Shown here: positions 18,796 through 27,515 of the stretch, piece after piece
How positions within the stretch are numbered: the stretch's first letter is position 1
Layout of the letters: every line of letters begins with the position of its first letter
DNA from: Shinella zoogloeoides
GTDB taxonomy: Bacteria > Pseudomonadota > Alphaproteobacteria > Rhizobiales > Rhizobiaceae
Length of the DNA: 64,000 nt
Assembly (NCBI RefSeq): GCF_033705735.1
Contig: NZ_CP131131.1
Location: 930,001-994,000 of the forward strand
Direction of reading: 5' to 3'
Made by a program: the position numbers and the translations under genes
The notes under the pieces: model-generated
Told to the model about the DNA's origin: nothing
The model's database searches: none
Seen by the model: the letters and a program-made list of their open reading frames with translations, nothing else

Positions 18796-19578
18796 ATGCG
18801 GATTGCCGCCCTCCAGATGCATGCCATCGCCGGCGATGACGAAGCCAACATCCAGCGCATCGCGGCCGCGGCCGCCGATGCGGCCTCGGCCGGCGCCAAG
18901 CTATTGATCGTGCCGGAGCTTGCCGTCACCGGCTACGGCGCGGGCGATGCGGCCTTCGCGCGGCTCGCCTCGCCGGCGACGGGCGACGTGGCGGCGCGGC
19001 TGAGCGCCATCGCGCAGGAGAACAGGCTTGCCATCGTGGCGGGCTTCGCCGAGCGGGAAGGCTCGCATGTCTATAACAGCGCGCTCTTCACCGACGGCAT
19101 CGGCACCAATGCCGTCTACCGCAAGTCCCATCTTTACGGCGATTACGAGCGGCATGCCTTCCGGCCCGGCGTGCCGGCCTCCGTCATGGTGGAGCTCGGC
19201 GGCGTCCGGCTCGGCATGCTGATCTGCTACGACGTGGAATTCCCCGAGAATGTCCGCCGCCTGGCGCTTGCCGGCGCCGAGCTCGTCATCGTGCCGACCG
19301 CCTTGCCAAAGGGCGCTGCCGGCACCTTCATCGCGGGCCACATGATCCAGGTCCGCGCCTTCGAGAACCAGGTCTTCGTCGCCTACATCAACCATTGCGG
19401 CGCCGACGACCGCTTCAGCTATGCCGGCCTCTCGCGCATCGCCGCCCCGGACGGCATGCTGCTCGCCGAAGCTCCAGCCGAAGGCGAGACCCTGCTCTTC
19501 GCGGAAATCCGCCCTGAGGACTACGCGGTGTCGCGGGCGGAAAACACCTATCTGGTCGATCTCGGCCGGACGGGGTAA
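18796..19578 (+). CDS. Carbon-nitrogen hydrolase (nitrilase superfamily)
   Basis: This 260-residue cytoplasmic enzyme has the nitrilase Glu-Lys-Cys triad: Glu41 in VPELAVTGYG, Lys110 in YRKSHLYG and Cys144 in LICYDVEFPEN. Members hydrolyse amides or N-carbamoyl groups; N-carbamoylputrescine amidase and omega-amidase are relatives. It is the last gene of the importer operon, ten bases after the second permease, with AGGACG as ribosome-binding site. It probably releases ammonia or an amine from the imported compound. The exact substrate is unknown. Confidence 0.9.
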   Translation: MRIAALQMHAIAGDDEANIQRIAAAAADAASAGAKLLIVPELAVTGYGAGDAAFARLASPATGDVAARLSAIAQENRLAIVAGFAEREGSHVYNSALFTDGIGTNAVYRKSHLYGDYERHAFRPGVPASVMVELGGVRLGMLICYDVEFPENVRRLALAGAELVIVPTALPKGAAGTFIAGHMIQVRAFENQVFVAYINHCGADDRFSYAGLSRIAAPDGMLLAEAPAEGETLLFAEIRPEDYAVSRAENTYLVDLGRTG

Positions 19579-19601
19579 CAAGCCGCCCCGCCCGGGCTCG
19601 A

Positions 19602-21272
19602 TCAGGCCTGGTAGGTGATGCGCCCATCGCACATGGTCGTGACCGGGCGGATGGCGGCGAGGTCCGCGAAATCGGCGGCCTCCACATCGGCCGAGAGCAC
19701 GACGATGTCGGCGAGATAGCCGGGCTTCAGCACGCCCTTGCGATCTTCCATGAACTCTACCCAGGCGCTGGTCCGCGTATAGGCGGCGAGCGTCTCGTGC
19801 AGCGAAAGCCGCTGATCCTGCATGCCCTCCTTCCAGACGGTGCGCGTCATGGCGCACTGGATGCAGTGCATCGGATCGAGCGGCGAGACCGGCCAGTCGG
19901 TGGCGAACACGATGGGCGCGCCGGCATCGGTGAGCGTGCGCCAGGCGAAGGCATGGGGCCAGCGTTCCTCGCCGATATAGGAGAGGTAAGGCTCCAGCGG
20001 CAGGCCGGCACTGCCCGGCGGGTGCGTCGGCTGCATGGAGGCGATGGTGCCGAGTTCCTTGAAGCGCGGAACGTCGTCCGGATGCACGACCTCGATATGT
20101 TCGATGCGGTTGCGGCTGTCGCGCCTGCCATTGGCCTCGATGGCGGCCTCGTAGCCGTTCAGCACCATGCGCACCGCGCCGTCGCCGATGGCGTGGACGG
20201 CGACCGGCAGGCCGAGCCTGTCGGCGGCGATGGCGATCTCGTCGAAATGCGCCTGCGAGAACAGCGGCTCGCCCTTCCAGCCGGGCTGGTGGCTGTAGTC
20301 GTCGACGAAGACGGCGGTACCCGATTCCGTCACGCCGTCCATGAAGAGCTTGACGAAATCCGAGCGCAGGCGATCCGTATTGAAGCGCTCGCGCCACGCG
20401 GCCGCCTTGGCTTCGAGGTCCGAGAGCGGCATGAAGTTCTTCATGTGGAAGGGCATGCGCACCCGCACGGGTAGGCCCGCCGTCTTCTCGATCTCGTCCA
20501 GCATTTCGAGCTGGTAGAGGCTGCCATCCATGTTCTGCAGCGAGGTAATGCCGAGCGAGGCGACATAGGCGAGACCTTCCCTGATGATCTCGATGTCGGC
20601 CGCCCGTTCTTCCGCCGTCACATGGTCGGGATCGCCGCCGGTACCGACGCCGAGCATCTCGCGCGCGCCGGTTTCGCCGAGCGCGGAGACCGGGCGGATG
20701 GCGTTGCTTTCGCGCAACTCGCCATTGGCAAGCCCGTCCTCGCCCATGACGATCTCGTTGCCGATGCCGACGTCGCGGCCTTCGAGGATGCCGCCCATCT
20801 TCAGCGCCAGCGTGTTCGCCCAGGCGGTGTGATGGTCCGGCGCGAAGATCAGCACGGCCCGGTCGGGCAGGATGCGGTCGAGGTGGTGGCGCGTCACGCG
20901 CTCGTCATCGGACAGGATCGTGTAGTCGGCATGCTGGGCGATCAGCAGGTCGCGCTGCGGATAGTCCGCCGCATAGGCCTTCAGCGCCCTGTCGAGGGCG
21001 TCAAAGCCCTTGACGCCCATCAGCGACAGTTCGCGCAGCTCGGCCGAGCCGCCGAAAATGTGCATGTGCGCTTCGTTGAAGCCCGGCAGAACGGTCGCGC
21101 CCTTCGCGTCGATCACATGGGTATCGGGGCCGGAATAGGCGTCGATCTCGGCCTCGGACCCGACGGCCAGGATGCGGTTTCCCGAGACGGCGACGGCGGC
21201 GGCGCGCGGGTTCGCATCGTCCATCGTCAGCACCCGCGCATTGCGGATAATGAAGCTTGCTTCGGCCTGCAT
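19602..21272 (-). CDS. Amidohydrolase, YtcJ-like metal-dependent hydrolase
   Basis: This 556-residue enzyme belongs to the amidohydrolase superfamily, YtcJ-like group. It starts MQAEASFIIRNARVLTMDDA and has the metal-binding HxH as His69 and His71 in GFNEAHMHIFGG. Later histidines are in AVHAIGDGAVRMVL and RIEHIEVV, and the closing aspartate in FATDWPVSPLDPM. There is no signal peptide. It is the last gene of a minus-strand run with the serine hydrolase and the second importer, nine bases after the former, and converges with the nitrilase-type gene 23 bp away. It probably cleaves a C-N bond of an imported compound. Confidence 0.9.
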   Translation of the reverse strand: MQAEASFIIRNARVLTMDDANPRAAAVAVSGNRILAVGSEAEIDAYSGPDTHVIDAKGATVLPGFNEAHMHIFGGSAELRELSLMGVKGFDALDRALKAYAADYPQRDLLIAQHADYTILSDDERVTRHHLDRILPDRAVLIFAPDHHTAWANTLALKMGGILEGRDVGIGNEIVMGEDGLANGELRESNAIRPVSALGETGAREMLGVGTGGDPDHVTAEERAADIEIIREGLAYVASLGITSLQNMDGSLYQLEMLDEIEKTAGLPVRVRMPFHMKNFMPLSDLEAKAAAWRERFNTDRLRSDFVKLFMDGVTESGTAVFVDDYSHQPGWKGEPLFSQAHFDEIAIAADRLGLPVAVHAIGDGAVRMVLNGYEAAIEANGRRDSRNRIEHIEVVHPDDVPRFKELGTIASMQPTHPPGSAGLPLEPYLSYIGEERWPHAFAWRTLTDAGAPIVFATDWPVSPLDPMHCIQCAMTRTVWKEGMQDQRLSLHETLAAYTRTSAWVEFMEDRKGVLKPGYLADIVVLSADVEAADFADLAAIRPVTTMCDGRITYQA

Positions 21273-21281
21273 GTGCGTTCC

Positions 21282-22463
21282 TCAGACAGCCCGGCGGCAG
21301 AGCGCGCGGAAGAAGGTGAAGATGTCCTGGTTCTCCTCGTCGCCGAGCGGTTCCGGCTGGGACGAGAGCTTGACGATGACGGTTTCCGTGCTGGGATCGA
21401 CATAGAGCCACTGGCCGTGGATGCCGATGGCGCAGAAGGCCCCGTCCGCTTCGCCGGACTGGTACCACTGGCTGCGGTAGCGCCCGTTGGGCAGGTCGAC
21501 ATTGCGGCCCTGCTGCCAGGCCTCCCGGTCGCCGTTTTCCTGCATGTCGCGGATCCAGCCCTCTGGAACGACCTGCCGGCCGTTGCGGACACCGTGATTG
21601 CGCAGGAGCTCGCCGAGGCGCGCGAGGTCGCGCGCCGTCATGGAGACGCCGCCGGCGGTGCGCGGCGTGCCGATGGCATCCACCGTGATATCGGCATTGC
21701 CCCTGGCGCCCATCGGCTTCCACAAGAGATCGGACGTGAGGTCGGCGAAGCGGGCGCCCGTTGCGCGCTCGATCACGACGCCGAGCAGGTCGGCGTTCGG
21801 GGATGCGTAGTAGAAGGGGCCGCCATGCGGCCGCTCGGCCTTCTGCAGCGTCAGCAGGAAGGAGGCGAGCGTCTCCGGCTCGGCGTCCTTCATCGGCGGG
21901 TTCCACAGCATGGCGCGGCGGTAGCGCGCAAAGGCGCCATAGGGATCGAGATAGGCCTCCTCGAAATCGAGGCTGACGCGCATGTCGAGCACGTCGCGAT
22001 AGGTGCAGTCGCCGTAGACGCTGCCCTTGGCTTCCGGCAGATAGTCCGTCACCGGCCGGTCGGGATCGATGAGGCCCTGCGCTTCCAGGATGCCCGAGAG
22101 GACGGCGGTCAGCGACTTGGAAATGGAGAAGACGAGATGCGGCGCATTGGGGTCGGCATGCGGCGCGTAATATTCCGCGACGATCTCGCCCCGGCGCATC
22201 ATGACGAAGGCGTCGGTCTGCGCGAATTCGAGGAAGGCGCGCGCCGTCGAGGCCCCGGCAAGGCCGGTCTCCATCGCCATGTCGAGGAAGAAGCCGCTGG
22301 CAAGCGGCACTTCGGCCGCCGCGTTCTCCGCGGCGATCACCGCGGTCGGCACGAAGTCGCGCACGTTCTGGAAGGTCCAGCGGCTGTAGGGGGCGGTGCG
22401 CCAGTTGGCGAGGGTCACATCGGCGCGGGCAAAGCCGTGCCTGTCCTTGAAGGTCCTGATCAT
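21282..22463 (-). CDS. Serine hydrolase, beta-lactamase class C-like
   Basis: This 393-residue protein has the fold of class C beta-lactamases, esterases and DD-peptidases. The active site shows SISK (Ser113, Lys116) and a YAS element within FYYASPNADLL for the tyrosine general base. No signal peptide is seen, so it is probably a cytoplasmic esterase or amidase such as 6-aminohexanoate-oligomer hydrolase rather than an antibiotic resistance enzyme. The ATG at 22463 lacks a clear ribosome-binding site. It follows the binding-protein gene of the second importer after a UUCG hairpin and precedes the amidohydrolase. Confidence 0.88.
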   Translation of the reverse strand: MIRTFKDRHGFARADVTLANWRTAPYSRWTFQNVRDFVPTAVIAAENAAAEVPLASGFFLDMAMETGLAGASTARAFLEFAQTDAFVMMRRGEIVAEYYAPHADPNAPHLVFSISKSLTAVLSGILEAQGLIDPDRPVTDYLPEAKGSVYGDCTYRDVLDMRVSLDFEEAYLDPYGAFARYRRAMLWNPPMKDAEPETLASFLLTLQKAERPHGGPFYYASPNADLLGVVIERATGARFADLTSDLLWKPMGARGNADITVDAIGTPRTAGGVSMTARDLARLGELLRNHGVRNGRQVVPEGWIRDMQENGDREAWQQGRNVDLPNGRYRSQWYQSGEADGAFCAIGIHGQWLYVDPSTETVIVKLSSQPEPLGDEENQDIFTFFRALCRRAV

Positions 22464-22481
22464 GAAAAATTCAGCCGAAGC

Positions 22482-22505
22482 GCGGGAAGGCCGAAGCCTT
22501 CCCGC
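22482..22505 (-). terminator. UUCG-tetraloop hairpin after the binding-protein gene
   Basis: On the minus strand GCGGGAAGGC and its exact complement close a TTCG loop, an exceptionally stable RNA hairpin. A five-T run follows 13 bases later rather than directly, so it may act as a partial terminator or as a 3' stabiliser of the transporter message before the two hydrolase genes. Confidence 0.6.
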
Positions 22506-22541
22506 CCGGGGCTGTCCTCGTATATTGCGCGGCCTTGCCGC

Positions 22542-23582
22542 TTACTTCTGCAGTTCGGTCCAGATCTTCGTGTAGAGTTGCTGCGTCTCCGGCTCGCAGG
22601 TTGCGAGGAATTCGCCGGCCTTCTCGAATTCAGGCGGCACGACCAGTTCGGGCGCCGACTGCATTTCCGCCGGCAGGAACTTTTCCGAGCCCTTGATGCC
22701 GTTTGCATACTTGGCGAAGGCCGAGATCAGCGCCGCGTTCTCCGGCTCCATGATGAAGTTCATGAAGAGCTTGGCGTTTTCGGTGTTCTTCGCGTCCTTC
22801 AGCAGCGCGACGCTGTCCATGAAGTAGGGGAAGCCTTCCTTCGGATAGCCGAACTTGATGTCCGGGTTCTTCAGGCGCGAGCGCATGATGGCGCCGTTCC
22901 AGTAATAGACGCCGGCATAGTCGCCGGCCGGCAGCTTCTCCGTCACGCTGTAGTCCATGGCGAGCCACTTGGCCTTTGCCTCGACCAGCTTGTCGCGGAC
23001 CTTGCGCAGGACCTCCTTGTCCATGGTGCACCAGTCGCCGCCGAAATACTTGATCGTGGCGAAGAGCACGTCGTTCATTTCCGGCGCGACATTGAGCTTG
23101 CCGACCAGTTCCGGTGGCGGATCGAGGAAGATCGCCGAGGTGTTGATGTCGCCCTTGTAGACGGAGGTGTTGACGCCGATGCCCGTCAGGCCCCACTGCC
23201 ACGGAACGGTGTAATGGCGGCCCGGATCCCACGGAACGTCGACCCAGCGCTCGTCGACATTCTTGAAGTTCTCCATCTGGTCTGGACGGGCTTCCTGCAG
23301 GAGGCCTTCCTTCACCCAGATCTGCACGTAGTTGGCCGAAGGTACGACGAGGTCGAAGCCATGGCCGCCGGCGCGGACCTTGGCGAGCGCCGTGTCGTTG
23401 GAATCGTAGTCGGTGACCGTGACCTTCACGTCGTACTTGGCTTCGAACTTCTTGACGAGCTCCGGGTTGGTGTAGTCACCCCAGTTGTAGATGTTGAGCT
23501 CGCCGGCAGCCGAGGCGGCGTTCGCAAGGGCAAGCAGGCCGACTGCCGCCATCGCCGTCGTCGTCATCCATTTCGTTTTCAT
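22542..23582 (-). CDS. Extracellular solute-binding protein, PotD/PotF type
   Basis: This 346-residue periplasmic binding protein is closest in pattern to spermidine/putrescine binding proteins. A Sec signal peptide (MKTKWMTTTAMAAVGLLALA) ends near ASA at residue 25 and is followed by GELNIYNWGDYTNPELVKKF, the opening strand typical of PotD and PotF. VVPSANYVQIWVKEG and YYWNGAIMRSR are also typical. It is the fourth gene in the order ATPase, permease, permease, binding protein, the same order as E. coli potABCD. GAGGA lies before the start. A polyamine ligand is plausible but not proved. Confidence 0.92.
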   Translation of the reverse strand: MKTKWMTTTAMAAVGLLALANAASAAGELNIYNWGDYTNPELVKKFEAKYDVKVTVTDYDSNDTALAKVRAGGHGFDLVVPSANYVQIWVKEGLLQEARPDQMENFKNVDERWVDVPWDPGRHYTVPWQWGLTGIGVNTSVYKGDINTSAIFLDPPPELVGKLNVAPEMNDVLFATIKYFGGDWCTMDKEVLRKVRDKLVEAKAKWLAMDYSVTEKLPAGDYAGVYYWNGAIMRSRLKNPDIKFGYPKEGFPYFMDSVALLKDAKNTENAKLFMNFIMEPENAALISAFAKYANGIKGSEKFLPAEMQSAPELVVPPEFEKAGEFLATCEPETQQLYTKIWTELQK

Positions 23583-23612
23583 TTCCGTTCCTCTCTGTGG
23601 TTTGTCCGATGC

Positions 23613-24416
23613 TTATTGCTTTTTTCTGTTGATGAAGAAGAAGACCACGACCAGCGCCGTGGAGAGCGCAAGGAAGACCGTGGCGATCGCGTTGATCTCG
23701 GGCGAGGTTTCGCGCCGGAGCTGGCCAAGCATGTAGGTCGGCAACGTGTCCTGGCCACCGGACTTGACGAATTCGGTGATGACGACGTCGTCGAGCGAGA
23801 TGACGAAGGCCAGCATGAAGCCCGCGATGATCGCCGGACGCAGCAGCGGCAGGGTGACGTAGCGGAACGTCTTCCACGGCGTCGCGTAGAGATCGGCCGC
23901 CGCCCGCTCCAGCGTCAGGTCCATGCTTTCGAGGCGGGCGCGGATCGGCAGGTAGGCGAAGGGAATGCAGAAGGCGGTATGAGCCGCGATCAGGTAGCCA
24001 AGGCCGGAATAGCCGGTCCAGACCTTGATGCGCGAGAAGACGATCAAGAGCGCGACCGCCGTGACGATCTCCGGCACCATGAGCGGCTGGTTGATGAGCG
24101 CATATTTGAAGGTGAGGCCGCGATAGGGCTGCGTTCGCGTCGTCGCGAGCGCGGCCATGGTCGCTGCGACCGTCGCAAGGAGCGCGGCCCACACGGCGAT
24201 GACCATCGAGCGGACGGCAGCGTCCTGCACGGCGGCGTTCCGCCATGCCGCCACGAACCAGCGCGTCGAAAACCCGTCCCAACGGGAAAGCGATTCCGCC
24301 CCGTTGAAGGAGTAAATGACCAGCGCGGCAATGGGCAGGTAGAGCGCGAAGAAGGTGAAGAGGGTGATGAGCCCGAAGCCGGGCTGGGCACGGACGTCGA
24401 AACGCGATCTAAGCAT
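23613..24416 (-). CDS. ABC transporter permease, PotC type
   Basis: This 267-residue inner-membrane permease starts MLRSRFDVRAQPGFGLITL and has about six helices with an EAA loop RAAADLYATPWKTFRYVT. The ATG at 24416 overlaps the upstream permease stop by eight bases; a start 11 codons earlier would overlap it much more. It forms the channel of the second polyamine-type importer with that partner. Confidence 0.9.
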   Translation of the reverse strand: MLRSRFDVRAQPGFGLITLFTFFALYLPIAALVIYSFNGAESLSRWDGFSTRWFVAAWRNAAVQDAAVRSMVIAVWAALLATVAATMAALATTRTQPYRGLTFKYALINQPLMVPEIVTAVALLIVFSRIKVWTGYSGLGYLIAAHTAFCIPFAYLPIRARLESMDLTLERAAADLYATPWKTFRYVTLPLLRPAIIAGFMLAFVISLDDVVITEFVKSGGQDTLPTYMLGQLRRETSPEINAIATVFLALSTALVVVFFFINRKKQ

Positions 24417-25332
24417 GACCGGCTCCTCCGCGCGAGGCATTGCGGACATAGACGATGAGCGCGACCATGACGAGAGCCATCAGCGTGATGGACATCGCCG
24501 CGCCGAGCGGCCAGTTGCGGCCCGAGCCGAACTGCATCTCGATCAGGTTGCCCAGCATCATGTTCTTGCCGCCACCCAGCACGCGCGGAATGACGTATGC
24601 GCCGAGCGAGGGGATGAAGACGAGGATCGAACCGGCGATGAGGCCGGGCTTGACCAGCGGAATGACGATCCGGCGGAGCACCTGGAAGCGCGTGGCATAG
24701 AGATCGTATCCGGCCTCCACCAGCCGGAAATCGAGCTTCTCGATCGACGCATAGAGCGGCAGCACCATCAGCGGCAGGTAGACATAGGTCATGCCGAGGA
24801 GGTTGGCCGTGTCCGTGTACATGATCTGCAATGGCTGCTTGATGATGCCGAGCCAGATGAGGGCGTTGTTCAGGAGCCCCTCGTTGCGGATGACCTGCTG
24901 CATCGCGAAGGTGCGGATCAGGAGGTTCGTCCAGAACGGGATGGTAACGAGGAAGACCCAGATTTCGCGGGTATGCGGCGGCCGCGTCGCGATGAAATAG
25001 GCCGTCGGGAAGCCGAGGACCAGCGTCAGGATGGTCGTGAAGAAGGAGAGTTGCAGCGAGCGCCAGATGATGGAGAGATGCGCATCGGCAAGCCCGAGAG
25101 TGTCGTCGAAGATGTCGCGCTCGAAGAAGACCGAGGTCCAGCCGTCCAGCGAGAACTCGCCGAACCGGACGTCGCCATAGTCACCCTTGGCCATGAAGGA
25201 ATAGAGCAGCATGACCAAGAGCGGCCCGACGGCCGCGACGAAGATGATGATGAGGGCCGGTGCGCTGAGCAGCCAGCGGGAGCGGATGTCCTTTTTCCTG
25301 GCCGCGACGGCGGCTTCCTGTGCGCCGTTCAT
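24409..25332 (-). CDS. ABC transporter permease, PotB type
   Basis: This 307-residue inner-membrane permease opens MNGAQEAAVAARKKDIRSRW, with the first helix LLSAPALIIIFVAAVGPLLV and an EAA loop EAGYDLYATRFQVLRRIV. The ATG at 25332 lies two bases after the ATPase stop codon, so the genes are tightly coupled. An upstream extension in frame would run back into the ATPase gene and is rejected. Confidence 0.9.
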   Translation of the reverse strand: MNGAQEAAVAARKKDIRSRWLLSAPALIIIFVAAVGPLLVMLLYSFMAKGDYGDVRFGEFSLDGWTSVFFERDIFDDTLGLADAHLSIIWRSLQLSFFTTILTLVLGFPTAYFIATRPPHTREIWVFLVTIPFWTNLLIRTFAMQQVIRNEGLLNNALIWLGIIKQPLQIMYTDTANLLGMTYVYLPLMVLPLYASIEKLDFRLVEAGYDLYATRFQVLRRIVIPLVKPGLIAGSILVFIPSLGAYVIPRVLGGGKNMMLGNLIEMQFGSGRNWPLGAAMSITLMALVMVALIVYVRNASRGGAGHA

Positions 25333-25334
25333 CG

Positions 25335-26435
25335 TCAGTCCCTCAGGATCTGGGCGACGTCGTCGCTGAAGCCGATGCCGATCGGGTCTCCCTTGGAGAA
25401 ACCGCAATGGCCGCTGCGGGCATTCTGCTGGCGCACCATGAAGCTCTTGCCGTCGTCGAGCCGGACGTGAAGATGCGTATCCGTGCCGAGATAGACGATC
25501 TCGTGGACGATGCCGCGTAGCAGCGCGGCGGGCGAGGGGGCGCCGGCCTGCGCGTGTTCCGGGCGGACGACGATGGTGACCTTGCCCGCCGGCGTCAGGC
25601 TGGCCGGGAAGGTGGCGGAGATTTCCGCGCCGGAGGAGAGGCGCACGCGCGCTTTACCGTCGGCGACGGAAACGACGTCGGCCTCGAGGAAATTCGTCTC
25701 GCCGATGAAATCGGCCACGAAGCGCTCGGCCGGACGGTCGTAGATCTCCCAGGGCGAGCCGACCTGCCGCACCGTGCCCGTCGACATGACCGCGATGCGG
25801 TCGGACATGGTGAGGGCTTCCTCCTGGTCGTGCGTGACGAAGACGAAGGTGATGCCCGTTTCGAGCTGCAGGCGCTTCAGTTCCATCTGCATGGACTTGC
25901 GCAGCTTGAGGTCGAGGGCCGAAAGCGGTTCGTCGAGAAGCAGCACCTTGGGCCTCGGCGCAAGGGCGCGGGCGAGGGCCACGCGCTGCTGCTGGCCGCC
26001 GGAAAGCTGCGTCACCGGATTGTCGCCGCGCCCTTCGAGATGCACGAGCTTCAGCATGTCGGCGACGACGCCGTCGATCTCCGCCTTCGGCTTGCCGAGC
26101 ATCTTCAGGCCGAAGCCGATGTTCTCGGCGACGGTCAGGTGCGGGAAGAGGGCGTAGTTCTGGAAGACGGTGTTGACCGGGCGCTGGTTCGGCAGGAGCC
26201 GTGAAATGTCCGTGCCGTCGAGCAGGACCTGCCCCTCGGTGGGCAGCTCGAAGCCGGCGATCATCCGAAGGAGCGTGGTCTTGCCGCAGCCCGAAGGCCC
26301 CAGAAGGGTGAAGAACTCGTTCGGGCGGATATCCAGCGTCACGTCATTGACTGCCTGGAAGCTGCCGAACCACTTCTTGATGCCATGCATGCCGATGGCA
26401 CCGCCATGGGCGGCGGTCGTTCGGGTCTCAGTCAT
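25335..26435 (-). CDS. ABC transporter ATP-binding protein, PotA type
   Basis: This 366-residue ATPase is the first gene of the second polyamine-type importer operon. Walker [10 protein letters not shown] is at residues 46-54, LSGGQQQR near 148 and Walker B VLLLDEP near 170, with a C-terminal TOBE domain ([10 protein letters not shown]). The start [15 protein letters not shown] at 26435 is chosen because the 38-residue upstream extension is basic and serine-rich with no family match and lies in the regulatory region. The gene is divergent from the GntR regulator at 26692. Confidence 0.92.
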   Translation of the reverse strand: MTETRTTAAHGGAIGMHGIKKWFGSFQAVNDVTLDIRPNEFFTLLGPSGCGKTTLLRMIAGFELPTEGQVLLDGTDISRLLPNQRPVNTVFQNYALFPHLTVAENIGFGLKMLGKPKAEIDGVVADMLKLVHLEGRGDNPVTQLSGGQQQRVALARALAPRPKVLLLDEPLSALDLKLRKSMQMELKRLQLETGITFVFVTHDQEEALTMSDRIAVMSTGTVRQVGSPWEIYDRPAERFVADFIGETNFLEADVVSVADGKARVRLSSGAEISATFPASLTPAGKVTIVVRPEHAQAGAPSPAALLRGIVHEIVYLGTDTHLHVRLDDGKSFMVRQQNARSGHCGFSKGDPIGIGFSDDVAQILRD

Positions 26436-26539
26436 CGGTTCCCCGTTTTTCGACCGGCGCCCGAGCTTCCTCTGCCCAAACCGCCGGCTGTTTCTGTCCG
26501 ACCGCTGATCACGGCTCTTATGTGATAGGCTTGACTTGC

Positions 26540-26572
26540 TTATGATCACAACAAATCATAATTTGATCAAAT
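26540..26572. promoter_or_regulatory. Tandem GntR-type operators in the divergent region
   Basis: TTATGAT and ATCATAA form a dyad at 26540-26561, and ATTTGATCAAAT at 26561-26572 is a perfect 12-bp palindrome. Both contain a TGATCA core, at 26543 and 26564, exactly 21 bp apart, or two helical turns. FCD-type GntR regulators bind short palindromes of this size. The region also has a TTGACT at 26531, a possible -35 box towards the GntR gene. Confidence 0.55.
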
Positions 26573-26691
26573 CTGTAAAGGGCGATTTTGGGCTTTGCAG
26601 ATTTATCCGCCCTGCGTGCAAAAGCCCGGAAATTCAGCCCTGAGACGATGACCGCCGGGAGAGCGGCGTCGTGCGGAGGGAGGGTTTCAGC

Positions 26692-27378
26692 ATGCTGGTT
26701 GCACGCGGCCGGGAGGTGTCCGAATCCGCCAAGCAATGGGTGTATCGCGTCCTGCGGCGCGGCATCATGACGGGCCAGTTCGAGCCCGGCGATCCCGTGA
26801 CGATCAACGGCCTGGCGGAGGCGCTGGGCGTCAGCGCCATGCCGGTGCGCGAAGCGCTCCATCGCCTCGTGGCGGACGGGGCGCTGGAACTGCTCGACAA
26901 TCGCCGCGTCCGCGTCCCCGATCTCGACCGCCAGAGCTTCGAGGAGGTGCTGGAAGCCCGCCTCGCGCTGGAAACGCGGGCCGCCGAGCGGGCCATGCCC
27001 TTCGTCGACGAGGCGCGGCTTTCGCGTCTTCGGGCTTTGGACCGGCTTGCCGACGAGGCGCTGGCCGCCGCCGATTTCGGGCGGCTGGTGGAGGCCAATT
27101 TCGACTTTCACCGCTGTCTCTACGAGGCGCGGCCGGGCACCGTCATGCTGCCGCTCATCGAATCCCTCTGGCTGCGTCTCGGCCCCTTCATGCGCCGGGC
27201 CGGCGAGACCCTGTCGGAAACCTATCAGGTCGACCGGCATGCCGAGGCGCTCGCCGCCATCGTCAACCGGGACGCCGCCGCGCTCAAGGCGGCGATCGCC
27301 GCCGATATCCGCGACGGCGCGGGCCATCTCGGCCGGGGGCATTTCGAGCGGGTCGCCGCGCGCGGCAGGAGCGCTTAG
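26692..27378 (+). CDS. GntR-family transcriptional regulator, FCD subfamily
   Basis: This 228-residue regulator has an N-terminal winged helix (residues about 10-70, with INGLAEALGVSAMPVREALH) and a C-terminal all-helical FCD ligand domain carrying metal-site histidines in FDFHRCLYEA and VDRHAEAL. Members respond to organic acids or amines. It is divergent from the second polyamine-type importer and likely controls it through the paired TGATCA sites. The ATG at 26692 is preferred over the GTG at 26671 because GGAGGGAGG lies just before it. Confidence 0.9.
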   Translation: MLVARGREVSESAKQWVYRVLRRGIMTGQFEPGDPVTINGLAEALGVSAMPVREALHRLVADGALELLDNRRVRVPDLDRQSFEEVLEARLALETRAAERAMPFVDEARLSRLRALDRLADEALAAADFGRLVEANFDFHRCLYEARPGTVMLPLIESLWLRLGPFMRRAGETLSETYQVDRHAEALAAIVNRDAAALKAAIAADIRDGAGHLGRGHFERVAARGRSA

Positions 27379-27515
27379 GCCGGCAGTCATCCGCGCCCGG
27401 GGCGAATTGCAAAGAATTTTTATGGATTTTGCAGACTGGAGCAGCGCCTTCCTTACGCGCGGTGACGGTCACGCGCATCATTCCGGCAGATCCCGTCCCG
27501 CAAAGGAGGCCTGCC

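Noticed and set aside
21282..22463. The class C-like serine hydrolase as an antibiotic resistance beta-lactamase
   Set aside because: It has no signal peptide and sits with transport and amidohydrolase genes, so a metabolic esterase or amidase is more likely.
20622..24458. A 1278-residue open frame on the plus strand
   Set aside because: It is antisense to the amidohydrolase, serine hydrolase, binding protein and permease genes, all of which have family motifs. Its composition is the His/Arg/Asp-rich kind typical of high-GC antisense frames.
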